Below are positions 7,933 through 17,344 of a DNA stretch of 64,000 nucleotides, piece by piece. The stretch covers positions 364,053 through 428,052 of the forward strand of contig NZ_JACHFJ010000002.1 in NCBI RefSeq assembly GCF_014201825.1, written 5' to 3'. Position numbers and translations under genes: made by a program. Within the stretch, counting starts at the first letter, position 1, and each line of letters begins with the position of its first letter. This DNA comes from Acidocella aromatica (GTDB lineage: Bacteria; Pseudomonadota; Alphaproteobacteria; Acetobacterales; Acetobacteraceae). A model generated the notes under the pieces. It saw only the letters and a list, made by a program, of their open reading frames with translations, did no database searches and was not told where the DNA came from.

Positions 7933-10190
7933 GCCCGCTCGCGCTCGACCTGCGCGATCCCCGAGGTGCCGCGCAGCCCGGCGATCACCTGGTTGAGATG
8001 GCGCGCGTCGCGCACCTCCACATCCACCAGCGTCTCGAAGAAATCCTGCTGCCGGTTCACGACCTTCAGATTGGCGATGGCGCCGTCCTGCTTGGCCACA
8101 GCGTTGGTGAGGCTGGCCAGGGCGTTGGGGCCGTTATTGGCGATGACGCTGATGCGCCCGGTGAATTTCTGCGTCTTCGGGTCCATCTTGGCGATGCTCG
8201 CCGTATCCCAATCGATGTCGATGAACCGCTCCGGCGTCGCCGCGAAGGTCTCCAGCGTGGCGCAATCCTTGGCGTGCACGGTCACGCCCTTGCCGGTGGT
8301 GACGATGCCGACGATCTTATCCCCCGGCAGCGGATGGCAGCACCCGGCGTAATGCACATCCATGCCCGCGACGATGCCGGTGATTGGCATGCCATAATCG
8401 GCCTTGGCCCCGCTGCTGCGCGGCGAGCGCGCGGTGAGCGCCCCGCCCATGAAGGCCGGCAGCATGCGCGGGGCACGTGGGGCGCGCAGCTCCGGGTAGG
8501 CGGCGTTGATCACGTCCTTGGCGCCGATAATGCCGGTGGCGACGGCAACGTAGAGATCGTCCACGCTCGCCTGCTTCAGCGCCTTCAACACCGGCTCCAG
8601 CACTTTTTCGGAACCGTCCACGCCCTCCTGACGGAAGGCCTTGGCCAGGATGGACTTGCCCGCGTCGCGGTGCGCGTCGCGCATCTGCTGGGCGAGGAAG
8701 CGGCGGATGCGCGCCCGCGCCTTGCCTGTCGTGACAAACCGCTCCCAGGCCGGAGACGGTGTGCCCCCGCGCGCGGTGAGGATTTCCACCTGGTCGCCGT
8801 TCTGCAGCTCGTAACGCAGCGGCATCAGCCGCCCGTTGATGCGCGCCCCCACGCACGTATCGCCGATCTGCGAATGCACGGCATAGGCGAAATCCACCGA
8901 GGTCGCGCCGCGCGGAAGCTGGATGAGCTGCCCCTTGGGCGTGAAGCAGAACACCTGGTCCTGGTACAGTTCCAGCTTGGTGTTCTCTAGAAATTCATCG
9001 GGCGCGGAGTTTTCGAGAATTTCCAGCAGGTCCTGCACCCAGCGGAATTTCTGCACATCGCCAGCCGAGGCATCCGACTGCTTATACAGCCAATGCGCAG
9101 CAACACCGGCTTCCGCCACCGCCTGCATCTCCGGCGTGCGGATCTGGATCTCGATCTTCTGGTTGCGCGGCTGGCGCAGCGTCACGCCCGTGTGCAAAGA
9201 CTGATAGCCGTTGGTCTTGGGCGTGGAGATATAGTCCTTGAACCGCCCGGCGATGACCGGATAGGCGGCATGAATGGCCCCCAGCGCCACATAGCAATCC
9301 GCGCGGCTGGGCACGATGATGCGGAAGGCCATGATGTCCGAAAGCTGCTCAAAGGCAACGTTACGGCGCTGCATCTTCTGCCAGATGGAATAGGGCGATT
9401 TCTCGCGCCCCGCGATTTCCACCACACTCACGCCCGCCTCCTGACAGACATTGGTCAGCTCCCGGCGCACCTCCTCGATGACATCCGCCCCCTGCCCGCG
9501 CAGGAAGTTCAGGCGCGCCTGAATGGTCTCATAGGCCTCGGGGTCGATCTCGGCGAAGGAGCGCGTCTGCAGCTCGGTCTTTACCGCCTCCATGCCGATG
9601 CGCTCGGCCAGCGGGGCGTAGATCTCCATCGTCTCGCGCGCGATCCGCTGGCGCTTATGCGCCGCCGAGATTGCGCCGATGGTGCGCATATTGTGCAACC
9701 GGTCCGCGAGCTTCACGATGAGCACGCGGATATCCTTGCTCATCGCCAGCACGAGCTTGCGAAAATTCTCCGCCTGCTTGGTGCGGTCCGATTGCAGCTC
9801 GAGACGGGTCAGCTTGGTGACGCCATCCACCAGCCCGGCGATTTCGGGGCCAAACCGCTTCTGCAGATCGGCTAGGCTGACGGAGGTGTCCTCCACCGTG
9901 TCGTGCAGCAGCGCGGTGATGATGGAGGCGGCATCGAGCTTATAGCCGGCGAGGATGTTCGCCACGGCCAGCGGATGGGTGATGTACGGCTCGCCATTAT
10001 CGCGCTTCTGCGCGGCATGAGCCTGCTCGGCCACGCCATAGGCGTCATCGATGAGCGCCGGATCAGCCTTGGCGTCGTATGAGGCTACACGCGCCAAAAG
10101 CCCGCGCAGCTCCGGGTGGAACTGCGGCGGGCTAGCGGACAGCCCTTCAGGCAGGCAGGACAGGCTCAAGCCACGGCAGCCCGTCCGCAT
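7929..10190 (-). CDS. rsh: Bifunctional (p)ppGpp synthetase/hydrolase Rsh
   Basis: Makes and degrades the stringent-response alarmone. The 753-residue protein has an HD hydrolase domain (HDTVED, 96-101), a RelA/SpoT synthetase domain (about 260-400) with RFKD at 316-319 followed by [12 protein letters not shown], a TGS domain ([16 protein letters not shown]), and a C-terminal ACT domain. RxKD rather than ExDD is typical of bifunctional Rel/SpoT enzymes. The first 20 or so residues are unusual for the family and no good ribosome site precedes the ATG, so the start is the least certain part. The gene lies 6 nt after rpoZ, as in many alphaproteobacteria. Confidence 0.95.
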   Translation of the reverse strand: MRTGCRGLSLSCLPEGLSASPPQFHPELRGLLARVASYDAKADPALIDDAYGVAEQAHAAQKRDNGEPYITHPLAVANILAGYKLDAASIITALLHDTVEDTSVSLADLQKRFGPEIAGLVDGVTKLTRLELQSDRTKQAENFRKLVLAMSKDIRVLIVKLADRLHNMRTIGAISAAHKRQRIARETMEIYAPLAERIGMEAVKTELQTRSFAEIDPEAYETIQARLNFLRGQGADVIEEVRRELTNVCQEAGVSVVEIAGREKSPYSIWQKMQRRNVAFEQLSDIMAFRIIVPSRADCYVALGAIHAAYPVIAGRFKDYISTPKTNGYQSLHTGVTLRQPRNQKIEIQIRTPEMQAVAEAGVAAHWLYKQSDASAGDVQKFRWVQDLLEILENSAPDEFLENTKLELYQDQVFCFTPKGQLIQLPRGATSVDFAYAVHSQIGDTCVGARINGRLMPLRYELQNGDQVEILTARGGTPSPAWERFVTTGKARARIRRFLAQQMRDAHRDAGKSILAKAFRQEGVDGSEKVLEPVLKALKQASVDDLYVAVATGIIGAKDVINAAYPELRAPRAPRMLPAFMGGALTARSPRSSGAKADYGMPITGIVAGMDVHYAGCCHPLPGDKIVGIVTTGKGVTVHAKDCATLETFAATPERFIDIDWDTASIAKMDPKTQKFTGRISVIANNGPNALASLTNAVAKQDGAIANLKVVNRQQDFFETLVDVEVRDARHLNQVIAGLRGTSGIAQVERERA

Positions 10191-10196
10191 ACGGGG

Positions 10197-10610
10197 TTAC
10201 CGGCGGGAGGACTTGCCGCCGAGCTCGGCCTCGATCGCGGCCTGGATATCCTCGGGAGACATGATCTCCTCGCCCTCGGCGGCCATGGCGGCGGCCTCTT
10301 CCTCGGCGGAGACATCCTGCAAGCCGAAAATATTCTGCTCGGTGGGGATCAGGTCCACCACCTCCTCGTCCACGGGCTCCGGCTCCGGCACGCGGGACAG
10401 GCCCTTGACCAGATCCTGCTCCAGTTCCGGCAGAGCAAGGGTTTCCTCGGCGATCTCGCGCAGAGCGACGACCGGGTTCTTGTCGTTATCCCGGTCGATG
10501 GTCAGCTGCTCGCCACGGCTGATGTTACGGGCGCGCTGCGCGGCCAACAGAACCAGCTCGAAGCGGTTGGGCACTTTTTCAACGCAGTCTTCAACGGTTA
10601 CGCGGGCCAT
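10197..10610 (-). CDS. rpoZ: RNA polymerase omega subunit
   Basis: Omega assists RNA polymerase assembly. The start [20 protein letters not shown] is diagnostic, so I chose the ATG at 10610 (137 residues) over one two codons upstream; GGAG lies about 9 nt before it. The core fold ends near residue 75. A long acidic Glu/Ala-rich tail with [17 protein letters not shown] follows, which makes it longer than E. coli omega. Located directly upstream of rsh, as is usual. Confidence 0.95.
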   Translation of the reverse strand: MARVTVEDCVEKVPNRFELVLLAAQRARNISRGEQLTIDRDNDKNPVVALREIAEETLALPELEQDLVKGLSRVPEPEPVDEEVVDLIPTEQNIFGLQDVSAEEEAAAMAAEGEEIMSPEDIQAAIEAELGGKSSRR

Positions 10611-10684
10611 AAACAAAGCTCCAGGCAGAAAATTGAACGGTTGCCTTAACCCGCGCGCAGGCGCGATGCAAGTGTTTATGGCTT

Positions 10685-11191
10685 TTAGGCCGGCTCATCC
10701 TCATGCCAGGGCTGCAACGACTGCGGGGGCAGCTCGGCCAGCAAGGTGGTCACGCTCCGGCGCAGCGTGGGGTGGCGCCAGGCGGGGGCGACATCCAGCA
10801 GCGGGCGAAGCACGAAGGCGCGCAAATGCGCCCGGGGATGCGGCAGCACCGGGTCCGGCACGGCGCGGATGATGCCATTGAGGTCGATAATGTCGAGGTC
10901 CAGCGTGCGCGGGGCGTTGGGGATGGAACGCTCTCGGGCGAACCGTTCCTCGATCCCGTGCAGCGTCGCCAGCAGCTCGGCGGGGGGGATGTCACCTTCC
11001 ATGCGGATCATGCCGTTGCAGTAATCCGGGTCCTCGGTACGGGGGATGGCGGCGGTGCGGTACCAGGGAGACAGCGCCACGAATTCAAGCCCAGGAATGG
11101 CACGGACGGCCTCTGCGGCGGCCTGACAGGTCTCCAGCGGCGACTCGCCTTCCGGCCCTGGCAGGTTGGCGCCGATGGCAATCAATATCAT
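10685..11191 (-). CDS. folK: 6-hydroxymethyl-7,8-dihydropterin pyrophosphokinase
   Basis: Folate-pathway kinase that transfers pyrophosphate from ATP to the pterin. The 168-residue protein has IAIGANLPG at the start, ALSPWYRT, and the family signature [12 protein letters not shown] followed by [16 protein letters not shown]. Length is normal for a monofunctional FolK. It is 74 nt upstream of rpoZ on the same strand and divergent from the NYN gene. Confidence 0.95.
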   Translation of the reverse strand: MILIAIGANLPGPEGESPLETCQAAAEAVRAIPGLEFVALSPWYRTAAIPRTEDPDYCNGMIRMEGDIPPAELLATLHGIEERFARERSIPNAPRTLDLDIIDLNGIIRAVPDPVLPHPRAHLRAFVLRPLLDVAPAWRHPTLRRSVTTLLAELPPQSLQPWHEDEPA

Positions 11192-11219
11192 ATCTAAGAA
11201 AATACCTTTCTCTGGCCCC

Positions 11220-11245
11220 GTCCCGGCTGGCTTAATCGACGGGAC
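11220..11245. promoter_or_regulatory. Inverted repeat between folK and the NYN gene
   Basis: GTCCCG (11220-11225) and CGGGAC (11240-11245) form a perfect 6-bp inverted repeat with a 14-nt spacer inside the 120-bp divergent region. It could be a regulator site or a weak hairpin. No clear sigma-70 boxes are visible around it. Confidence 0.25.
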
Positions 11246-11311
11246 CTTTCTAACATTATCCGCAGCGATGTATATCCGCCTTAACGCCTATTTCATGAGA
11301 AGCACAAAAGC

Positions 11312-11884
11312 ATGACCCGTTTTTCGTCCCAGGAACGAACCGCGCTGTTTATCGACGGGGCTAATCTATACGCCGCGACTCGCAGCCTGGGCTTCGATAT
11401 CGATTACCGGAGGTTGCTCGACTACTTTGGCGCGAAAACCAATCTGCTACGTGCCTATTATTATTCCGCCCTGCTGGAGACTGAAGAGTACTCCCCGTTG
11501 AAACCTCTAACAGACTGGCTCGCCTATAACGGGTATAGCCTAGTCACCAAACCGGCCAAGGAATTCACCGACGCGCTGGGCCGCCGCCGGATCAAAGGCA
11601 ATATGGATATCGAACTGGCGATCGACATGCTGGAGCTCGCACCAAAACTCGACCATGCGATTCTGTTCTCGGGCGACTCCGATTTCCGCCGCCTCGTCGA
11701 GGCCGTGCAGCGCAAGGGTGTGCGCGTCTCGGTCGTTTCCACTATCCGCACCTCCCCGCCGATGATCGCCGACGAACTGCGCCGCCAAGCCGACCAATAC
11801 GTGGAACTGGCCGACATCGCGCCGGAATTCACGCGGCGGCCCCAGGAAGGCCGTACCCGCCAGCGTGACGACGACGAAGCGTGA
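11312..11884 (+). CDS. NYN domain protein (LabA/DUF88 family)
   Basis: A 190-residue PIN-like NYN-domain protein, a fold usually linked to RNA cleavage. Acidic residues expected at the active site are seen in ALFIDGANLY, in KGNMDIELAIDML and in FSGDSDFRRLVEA. A short basic, acidic-ended tail (RRPQEGRTRQRDDDEA) follows. GAGAAG precedes the ATG. It overlaps the uracil-DNA glycosylase gene by one base (TGATG), so the two are probably co-translated. The RNA target is not known. Confidence 0.88.
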   Translation: MTRFSSQERTALFIDGANLYAATRSLGFDIDYRRLLDYFGAKTNLLRAYYYSALLETEEYSPLKPLTDWLAYNGYSLVTKPAKEFTDALGRRRIKGNMDIELAIDMLELAPKLDHAILFSGDSDFRRLVEAVQRKGVRVSVVSTIRTSPPMIADELRRQADQYVELADIAPEFTRRPQEGRTRQRDDDEA

Positions 11885-12507
11885 TGCCCGGCCACGACTG
11901 CACGCTCTGCCCGCGCCTCGTGGCGTACCGGGAGAGCAACCGCCGCGCCATTCCGCATGGCTTCAACGGCCCCGTGCCGAGCTTTGGCCCCTCCACAGCC
12001 CGCCTGCTGATTGTGGGCCAGGCCCCTGGCGTGAACGGCGCCAACACCACCGGCCGCCCCTTTACCGGCGATGTCGCGGGGCGCCTGCTCTATGCCACGC
12101 TGCTGAAGACGGGCTTCGCCAGCGGCAGCTACGAGGAGCGCGCCGATGATGGGCTGAAGCTGCATGACTGCCGGGTGACCAACGCGGTGCGCTGCGCCCC
12201 GCCGCAGCACAAGCTGCAGACGGTGGAAATCAACACCTGCCGCCCCTTCCTGGCCGAGGAGATCGCCTCCATGCGTAAGCTGCGCGTTTTCCTGGCCATC
12301 GGGCGGGAGCCGCATGAGGGCATTCTGCGCGTGCTGGGGCTGAAGCCAGCCGCCTACAAGTTCGCCCATGGGTCGATGCACGAGCTGCCGAACGGGTTGA
12401 TATTGGCCGACAGCTTCCACACCTCGCAGTACAACGTGAACACCGGGCGGCTGACCGCGCCGATGTTCGAGGCCGTCGTGGAAGAGATCAGGGCGCGGCT
12501 AAATTAA
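11884..12507 (+). CDS. Uracil-DNA glycosylase, family 5 (UDGb)
   Basis: Removes uracil or other deaminated bases from DNA at the start of base-excision repair. The motif GQAPGVNGANTTGRPFTGD is the family-5 form of motif 1 and lacks the Asp of classical UDGs. DSFHTSQYNVNTGRLT is the matching C-terminal motif. Cysteines in CTLCPRL and in RCAPP plus NTCRPF probably hold the [4Fe-4S] cluster known in this group. A GTG one codon upstream (11881) is an alternative start. This family is well suited to repair in GC-rich genomes (inference). Confidence 0.9.
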   Translation: MPGHDCTLCPRLVAYRESNRRAIPHGFNGPVPSFGPSTARLLIVGQAPGVNGANTTGRPFTGDVAGRLLYATLLKTGFASGSYEERADDGLKLHDCRVTNAVRCAPPQHKLQTVEINTCRPFLAEEIASMRKLRVFLAIGREPHEGILRVLGLKPAAYKFAHGSMHELPNGLILADSFHTSQYNVNTGRLTAPMFEAVVEEIRARLN

Positions 12508-12508
12508 C

Positions 12509-12621
12509 AAAAGTTTCTGGGCTGCTTAGCGTGCCACTGTTCAAGCGCGCTGAGTAGTATAGCCACGAAAAACGCCGCCTTTTTGTAAAAAGGCGGCGCC
12601 CGGAAAATTTTGTAACTTTTA
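12509..12621. repeat. Palindromic intergenic element, copy 2, between convergent genes
   Basis: A perfect 12-bp hairpin, CGCCGCCTTTTT (12573-12584) and AAAAAGGCGGCG (12587-12598) around GT, follows an imperfect first half. The outer arms are related: AAAAGTTTCTGGGC at the left (12509-12522) and GCGCCCGGAAAATTTTG then TAACTTTT at the right. It lies between udg and smpB and would terminate both. The smpB stop codon sits at its right edge. Confidence 0.8.
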
Positions 12622-13101
12622 CCTGCTCCGCAGCAGCCTGGCTTTATCTCTCTGCCAGTCGCGGGCCGCCGCCGCTTGGCGCTTGTCGGCCTTTTGCTTG
12701 CCCTCCGCGATGCCCAACGTCACCTTGGCCAGTCCACGGTCGTTGAAATGGATATCCAGCGGCACGATGGTCTGCCTCTCGCGCGCGATGGCTCCGAAGA
12801 TCTGGTTGCGCTCCTTGCGCTTTACCAGCAGCTTGCGAATGGCGCGCGTCTCGAAGCGCGACAGCACACCGCCCTGGTATTCGGGGATATACATGTTGAA
12901 CAAGTATAGCTCACCATCGCGCTCGCCGGCCCAGGCCTCGTTCAACGTGGCCCGGCCCATGCGTAACGACTTCACCTCCGGCCCCTTCAGCACGATCCCG
13001 GCCTCGATGGTGGAGAGGATCTTGTAGTCGAACCGGGCCTTGCGGTTCTGCGCGGCGATGCCGTGCGAGATCAGGCCCGATTTTTTCGTGTCCTTGCTCA
13101 A
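12619..13101 (-). CDS. smpB: SsrA-binding protein
   Basis: SmpB binds tmRNA and brings it to stalled ribosomes for trans-translation. The 160-residue protein has [16 protein letters not shown], the family core [15 protein letters not shown], and a basic C-terminal tail ([19 protein letters not shown]). No ATG fits; the TTG at 13101 overlaps the dapA stop (TTGA) and gives the normal N-terminus SKDTKKSG. dapA-smpB is a common neighbour pair. No tmRNA gene is visible in the window. Confidence 0.94.
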   Translation of the reverse strand: MSKDTKKSGLISHGIAAQNRKARFDYKILSTIEAGIVLKGPEVKSLRMGRATLNEAWAGERDGELYLFNMYIPEYQGGVLSRFETRAIRKLLVKRKERNQIFGAIARERQTIVPLDIHFNDRGLAKVTLGIAEGKQKADKRQAAAARDWQRDKARLLRSR

Positions 13102-13976
13102 TGCAGCAGGCCGACTTCCAGCATCGCCGCCTTCACGCGCGCGGCACTGGCATCGGAGATAGGCACCAGCGGCAGGCGGACATTGTTGGTGCCGAAGCCC
13201 AGCAGCGAGGCCGCGTATTTCACCGGCCCCGGATTGCTCTCGCAGAACATCGCGTCGTGCAGCGGCAGCAGGCGCATCTGGATCTCCAGCGCGCCCTTGG
13301 TGTCGCCCTTGGCCCAGGCCTGATGCAGCTCGGCGCACAAACGCGGCGCGACATTGGCGGTGACGGAGATACAGCCATGCCCGCCACTGGCCAGATAGCC
13401 GAGAATCGTATGGTCCTCGCCCGAGAGCTGAATGAAATCCGCCCCACAGGCGCGGCGCGTATGCAGCGGGCGGGTAAGGTTGGCCGTCGCGTCCTTCACG
13501 CCGGCAATGTTCTTGATCTCGGCAAGGCGTGCCATCGTCTCCACGCTCATGTCGATCACCGAGCGGCCGGGGATGTTGTAGATGATCACCGGAATATCGA
13601 TGGCCTGGGCGATCGCCTGATAATGGCGGAACAGCCCTTCCTGCGTCGGCTTGTTGTAATACGGGGTGACGACGAGCACGCCATCCGCCCCTGCCTTCTG
13701 CGCGTGCTGCGCCAAGCCAATAGCCTCGGCCGTGGAATTGGAGCCCGCACCGGCCATCACCGGCACGCGGCCCTTGGCGCTGGCCACGGCTAGTTCCACC
13801 ACCCGTTTATGTTCCTCATGGCTCAGCGTGGGTGATTCGCCGGTGGTGCCAACCGGGACCAGCCCGTTGGTGCCTTCGGCGATCTGCCAGTCGATCAGAC
13901 GGGTATAGGCATCTTCGTCGATGCGCCCGTCCTCGTGCATGGGGGTGACCAGAGCGGTCAGCGAGCCGTGAAACAT
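13098..13976 (-). CDS. dapA: 4-hydroxy-tetrahydrodipicolinate synthase
   Basis: First committed enzyme of diaminopimelate and lysine synthesis, condensing pyruvate with aspartate semialdehyde. In the 292-residue protein starting at ATG 13976, the catalytic Thr44-Thr45 (GTTGES), Tyr133 (IIYNIPGRS) and Schiff-base Lys161 (AGVKDA) fall at exactly the E. coli positions, which supports this start. GGAGAAAG precedes it; the frame stays open upstream but would add an atypical extension. Translationally coupled to smpB and divergent from slt. Confidence 0.97.
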   Translation of the reverse strand: MFHGSLTALVTPMHEDGRIDEDAYTRLIDWQIAEGTNGLVPVGTTGESPTLSHEEHKRVVELAVASAKGRVPVMAGAGSNSTAEAIGLAQHAQKAGADGVLVVTPYYNKPTQEGLFRHYQAIAQAIDIPVIIYNIPGRSVIDMSVETMARLAEIKNIAGVKDATANLTRPLHTRRACGADFIQLSGEDHTILGYLASGGHGCISVTANVAPRLCAELHQAWAKGDTKGALEIQMRLLPLHDAMFCESNPGPVKYAASLLGFGTNNVRLPLVPISDASAARVKAAMLEVGLLH

Positions 13977-14072
13977 TTTTACTCTTTCTCCTGTGGCTCC
14001 CCACGTAATCCGCGTATCGCCATGCTGCAAGCGGGTTTGGCCCCGATGTGCGGCGCTGCTACACTATGGCAC

Positions 14073-15650
14073 ATGAAGTTCCTGGCCGCCTTGCCGTTTC
14101 TCGCCCTGCCCGCGCTTGCCTGCGCGCAGACCGCTGCCACCCCGCAGATCATGACCGATGTGCATAATGGCGACTTTACCGACGCGGCCACCCTGGCCCA
14201 GCAGACGGGCGATCCGCTGATGGTCAAGCTCGTCACCTTCTTCCGCCTGACCGATCCCGGCGGCGGCACGGCGGACGAGATCAACCAGTTCATCGCCGAG
14301 AACCCGGACTGGCCGGAACAAGGCCTGCTCGCCCTGCGCGCCGCCCAGGCCGCAGGGCTGCCGCCGCAGGCCGCCGAGCCCACGCCGGATTTTATCACCC
14401 AGGTCGAGGCGCTGCATACCGCCGGGCAGGACATCCAGGCCGCGCGTAACTGGCAGGAGCAGGGCCAAGCTGCCTTCAACGCCGCCGATGCCGCCCAGCG
14501 CCTAATGTTCTGGCCCGACCAGAACCGCCTCGCCCGCGCCCTGCTAAGCGCAGGCGACGCCAAGGACGCCTATGCCGTGGTCAACGCCGTCACCCCGCCA
14601 GCCAGCGCACGGGAGCAGAATGCCGACCGCGACTTCCTCGCCGGTTTTCTACTCCTGCGCTTCCTGCACCAGCCGGATCAGGCTGCCACCTGGTTCCGTG
14701 CCCTGGCCACAGTGTCTCCGGCTGTCATCACCCAGGCCCGCGCCTATTACTGGCTCGCCCGCACCGAGAGCGGCGCCGCCGCCACGGCTGACTATACCCG
14801 CGCCGCCGCCTATCCCAGCACCTTCTACGGCCAGCTCGCCAATTTCGCCCTCGGCGGGTCGGATACCGACATGGCCGGGCGCATCCAGAGCGCGCAGGAG
14901 ACCGATTTCTCCGCCGCCGACGCGCTGAGCTTCGGCCTGATGGAACTGCCTCGCGCCGCCGTGCTGCTGATCCAGATGAACGACACGCATGACGCCGTGA
15001 TGTTCCTCAACAAGCTCGGCCAGACGGCGGGGGACGACAAATCCCGCGTGATGGCCGCCAAGCTGGCGCTGGGGCTGGGGTTGCCGCAATCGGCTGTGTC
15101 CATCGCCCGCAGCGCGGGCATTGCCGGACAGACAATGCTGCCGGATGGCTGGCCCAACCCGTACGCCCCACCCAGCAGCGGGCTGGAGCCCGCCGTGGCG
15201 GACGCTATCATGCGCCAGGAGAGCAGCTTCGACCCCAGCGTGATTTCCGGCGCTGGCGCGGTGGGCCTGATGCAGCTGATGCCCGAAACCGCCCGCCGCA
15301 CCGCCAAGAGGGCGGGCATCCCCATGGGCAATCTGTTTGATCCGCAGAGCAACATGGCGCTGGGCTCGGCCTATCTGGCGCAGGAGGTGGCGAATTTCGG
15401 CAATTGCCTGCCGCTGGCCATCGCCGCCTATAACGCCGGGCCGACCAATGTCTCCCGCTGGCTGAGCCAGAATGGCGACCCGGAGCTGGGCTCGCAGGCT
15501 GGCGGGGCGGATATTCTCGACTGGATCGAGGAAATCCCCTTCAACGAAACCCGCAACTACGTGGAGCGCGTGCTGGAAAACGCCACCATCTACCGTGCCA
15601 CGCTCAATGGCTCTGCCCCCTCCCCGCTTGACCCGTGGATGAAGTCATGA
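14073..15650 (+). CDS. slt: Soluble lytic murein transglycosylase
   Basis: A periplasmic GH23 enzyme that cleaves peptidoglycan glycan strands to 1,6-anhydro-muropeptides. The start at 14073 gives a clear signal peptide (MKFLAALPFLALPALACAQ) and a 525-residue protein. A long alpha-helical superhelical region is followed by the catalytic domain with MRQESSFDPS, where Glu383 is the catalytic acid, then GAGAVGLMQLMPETA and AIAAYNAGP. Its stop overlaps pgpA as ATGA. Confidence 0.93.
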   Translation: MKFLAALPFLALPALACAQTAATPQIMTDVHNGDFTDAATLAQQTGDPLMVKLVTFFRLTDPGGGTADEINQFIAENPDWPEQGLLALRAAQAAGLPPQAAEPTPDFITQVEALHTAGQDIQAARNWQEQGQAAFNAADAAQRLMFWPDQNRLARALLSAGDAKDAYAVVNAVTPPASAREQNADRDFLAGFLLLRFLHQPDQAATWFRALATVSPAVITQARAYYWLARTESGAAATADYTRAAAYPSTFYGQLANFALGGSDTDMAGRIQSAQETDFSAADALSFGLMELPRAAVLLIQMNDTHDAVMFLNKLGQTAGDDKSRVMAAKLALGLGLPQSAVSIARSAGIAGQTMLPDGWPNPYAPPSSGLEPAVADAIMRQESSFDPSVISGAGAVGLMQLMPETARRTAKRAGIPMGNLFDPQSNMALGSAYLAQEVANFGNCLPLAIAAYNAGPTNVSRWLSQNGDPELGSQAGGADILDWIEEIPFNETRNYVERVLENATIYRATLNGSAPSPLDPWMKS

Positions 15651-16093
15651 ACCCCTGGCGCTTTCTCGCCGCCGGCTTCGGCTCCGGTTACGCTCCCAAG
15701 GCCCCCGGCACGTTTGGCTCGGCGGTGGGGCTGGCGTTGGGCTGCGCGCTACTGCATCTGGGGCATCTGCCACTGCTGTTCGGCATCGTCATCGCCACCG
15801 CGGTGGGCGTGTACGCCGTATCCCGCCTGCCGGAGAAAAACGACGACCCGAAATGGGTGGTTATCGACGAAATCGCCGGGCAGATGATCCCGCTTCTGGC
15901 GCTCTACGACGTTAGCGTCTGGGGCGCGCTGCTCAGTTTCGCGCTGTTCCGTCTGTTCGACATCCTCAAGCCCGGCCCCGTCGCCTGGGCCGATAAGCGG
16001 GCCGATGAATACGGCATCATGGGCGACGACATCATCGCTGGGCTGATGGCCTGGGTGGTGATGCTCGCGCTGCATCTTGTCTCGCCACTATGA
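15647..16093 (+). CDS. pgpA: Phosphatidylglycerophosphatase A
   Basis: An inner-membrane phosphatase that makes phosphatidylglycerol. The 148-residue protein has GSGYAPKAPGTFGSAVG near the start, then PKWVVIDEIAGQMIPL and FRLFDILKPGPVAWADKR, all typical of PgpA, with about four membrane segments. ATG 15647 overlaps the slt stop; an in-frame ATG four codons earlier lies inside slt. It overlaps the next gene by 4 nt. Confidence 0.95.
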   Translation: MNPWRFLAAGFGSGYAPKAPGTFGSAVGLALGCALLHLGHLPLLFGIVIATAVGVYAVSRLPEKNDDPKWVVIDEIAGQMIPLLALYDVSVWGALLSFALFRLFDILKPGPVAWADKRADEYGIMGDDIIAGLMAWVVMLALHLVSPL

Positions 16094-16560
16094 ACACCGC
16101 GCGCCTCGTGGCCCTGTACAAGCAAAAGGGCCTCACCATGGCGACAGCCGAAAGCTGCACCGGCGGGCTGGTGGCCGCTTCCATCACGACCGTCCCTGGT
16201 GCGTCCTCCGTGTTCACCCACGGCTTCGTCACCTATGCCAATGCCGCCAAGGCGCAGATGCTCGGCGTACCGGAGGATATGCTGGACATGGCCGGTGCGG
16301 TCTCCGAGCCGGTGGCGCGAGCCATGGCGGAGGGAGCCAGGGCGCGGGCGGGGGTGGATGTGGCAGTGGCCATCACCGGCATTGCCGGGCCGGATGGCGG
16401 CACTTTAGAGAAACCCGTCGGCACTGTCTGGTTCGGGCTTGCCGGACCAGCAGAAAGCCTTACCTACCACAAGATTTTTCACGGCAACCGCGATGAGATC
16501 CGCACGCAGAGCGTATCTTTCGCGCTGAAACTGCTGGAGCAGGAAGGGGAGAAGATATGA
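16090..16560 (+). CDS. pncC: Nicotinamide-nucleotide amidohydrolase (PncC, stand-alone CinA C-domain)
   Basis: Hydrolyses NMN to nicotinate mononucleotide in NAD recycling. The 156-residue protein is a single CinA C-terminal domain, with TMATAESCTGGLVAASIT, then ITGIAGPDGGTLEKPVGTVW. No COG1058 N-terminal domain is attached. It has 4-nt overlaps with pgpA and panB on either side. The pgpA-cinA pair is common in alphaproteobacteria. Confidence 0.92.
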   Translation: MNTARLVALYKQKGLTMATAESCTGGLVAASITTVPGASSVFTHGFVTYANAAKAQMLGVPEDMLDMAGAVSEPVARAMAEGARARAGVDVAVAITGIAGPDGGTLEKPVGTVWFGLAGPAESLTYHKIFHGNRDEIRTQSVSFALKLLEQEGEKI

Positions 16561-17336
16561 GCAAAAATCTCGCCGTTTGGGAAAAAGCCAAGCGTGAAGG
16601 CCGCAAGATGACGATGATCACGGCCTATGACTATCCCTTCGCCCGGCTGGCCGACGCTGCCGGGGTGGATGCCGTGCTGGTGGGTGACAGCCTGGGCATG
16701 ATGGTGGCGGGCGAGGCAGACACCCTGCCCGTCTCGCTGGAGCAGATGGAGTATCACACCCGCATCGTCGCCAAGGGCATTACCCGCGCGCTGGTGATGG
16801 CCGACCTGCCCTTCGGCAGCTTCGAGGAATCTCCCGCCCAGGCCTTCCGCGCCTCCGCCCGGCTGCTCAAGGCCGGAGCTGATATCGTGAAGCTTGAGGG
16901 GGGCGCGCCGATGGTGGAGACGGTCTCCTTCCTCTCCCAGCGCGCCATTCCGGTCTGCGCGCATATCGGGCTCACGCCGCAGCATGTGCGCCAGCTTGGC
17001 GGCTTCAAGCGCCAGGGCAAGACGGCCGATGCCGCAGCCCGGCTGATCGAGGACGCACTGGCCCTGGCCGAAGCCGGGGCGCGCATGGTGCTGATGGAGG
17101 CCATCCCGTCCGAGCTTGCCACCGAGATCACAAAGCGGGTGCCGGTGCCGACCATCGGCATTGGCGCCGGTAATGGCACAGACGGCCAAGTGCTGGTGCT
17201 GCACGACGTGCTGGGCCTGAACCCGGACAAGGCCCCAGGCTTCGCCAAGCGCTATCTGGATGGTGCGGATCTTGTGCAGACAGCCCTCAGCCAATACGCC
17301 GAAGAGGTGCGCGGCAGCATATTTCCGCAGGGCTGA
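16557..17336 (+). CDS. panB: 3-methyl-2-oxobutanoate hydroxymethyltransferase
   Basis: First step of pantothenate synthesis: ketoisovalerate plus methylenetetrahydrofolate gives ketopantoate. The 259-residue protein has MITAYDYPFARLAD, the metal-site region VLVGDSLGMM, KLEGG, AHIGLTPQ and the C-terminal IGIGAGNGTDGQVLV. It ends the slt-pgpA-pncC-panB run. panC is not adjacent. It converges with bfr, only 8 nt away. Confidence 0.96.
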   Translation: MSKNLAVWEKAKREGRKMTMITAYDYPFARLADAAGVDAVLVGDSLGMMVAGEADTLPVSLEQMEYHTRIVAKGITRALVMADLPFGSFEESPAQAFRASARLLKAGADIVKLEGGAPMVETVSFLSQRAIPVCAHIGLTPQHVRQLGGFKRQGKTADAAARLIEDALALAEAGARMVLMEAIPSELATEITKRVPVPTIGIGAGNGTDGQVLVLHDVLGLNPDKAPGFAKRYLDGADLVQTALSQYAEEVRGSIFPQG

Positions 17337-17344
17337 AATGCAGC

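Noticed and set aside
13102..13338. N-terminal extension of smpB into dapA
   Set aside because: The extra 79 codons are a shadow of dapA; SmpB starts normally with SKDTKKSG at the TTG that overlaps the dapA stop.
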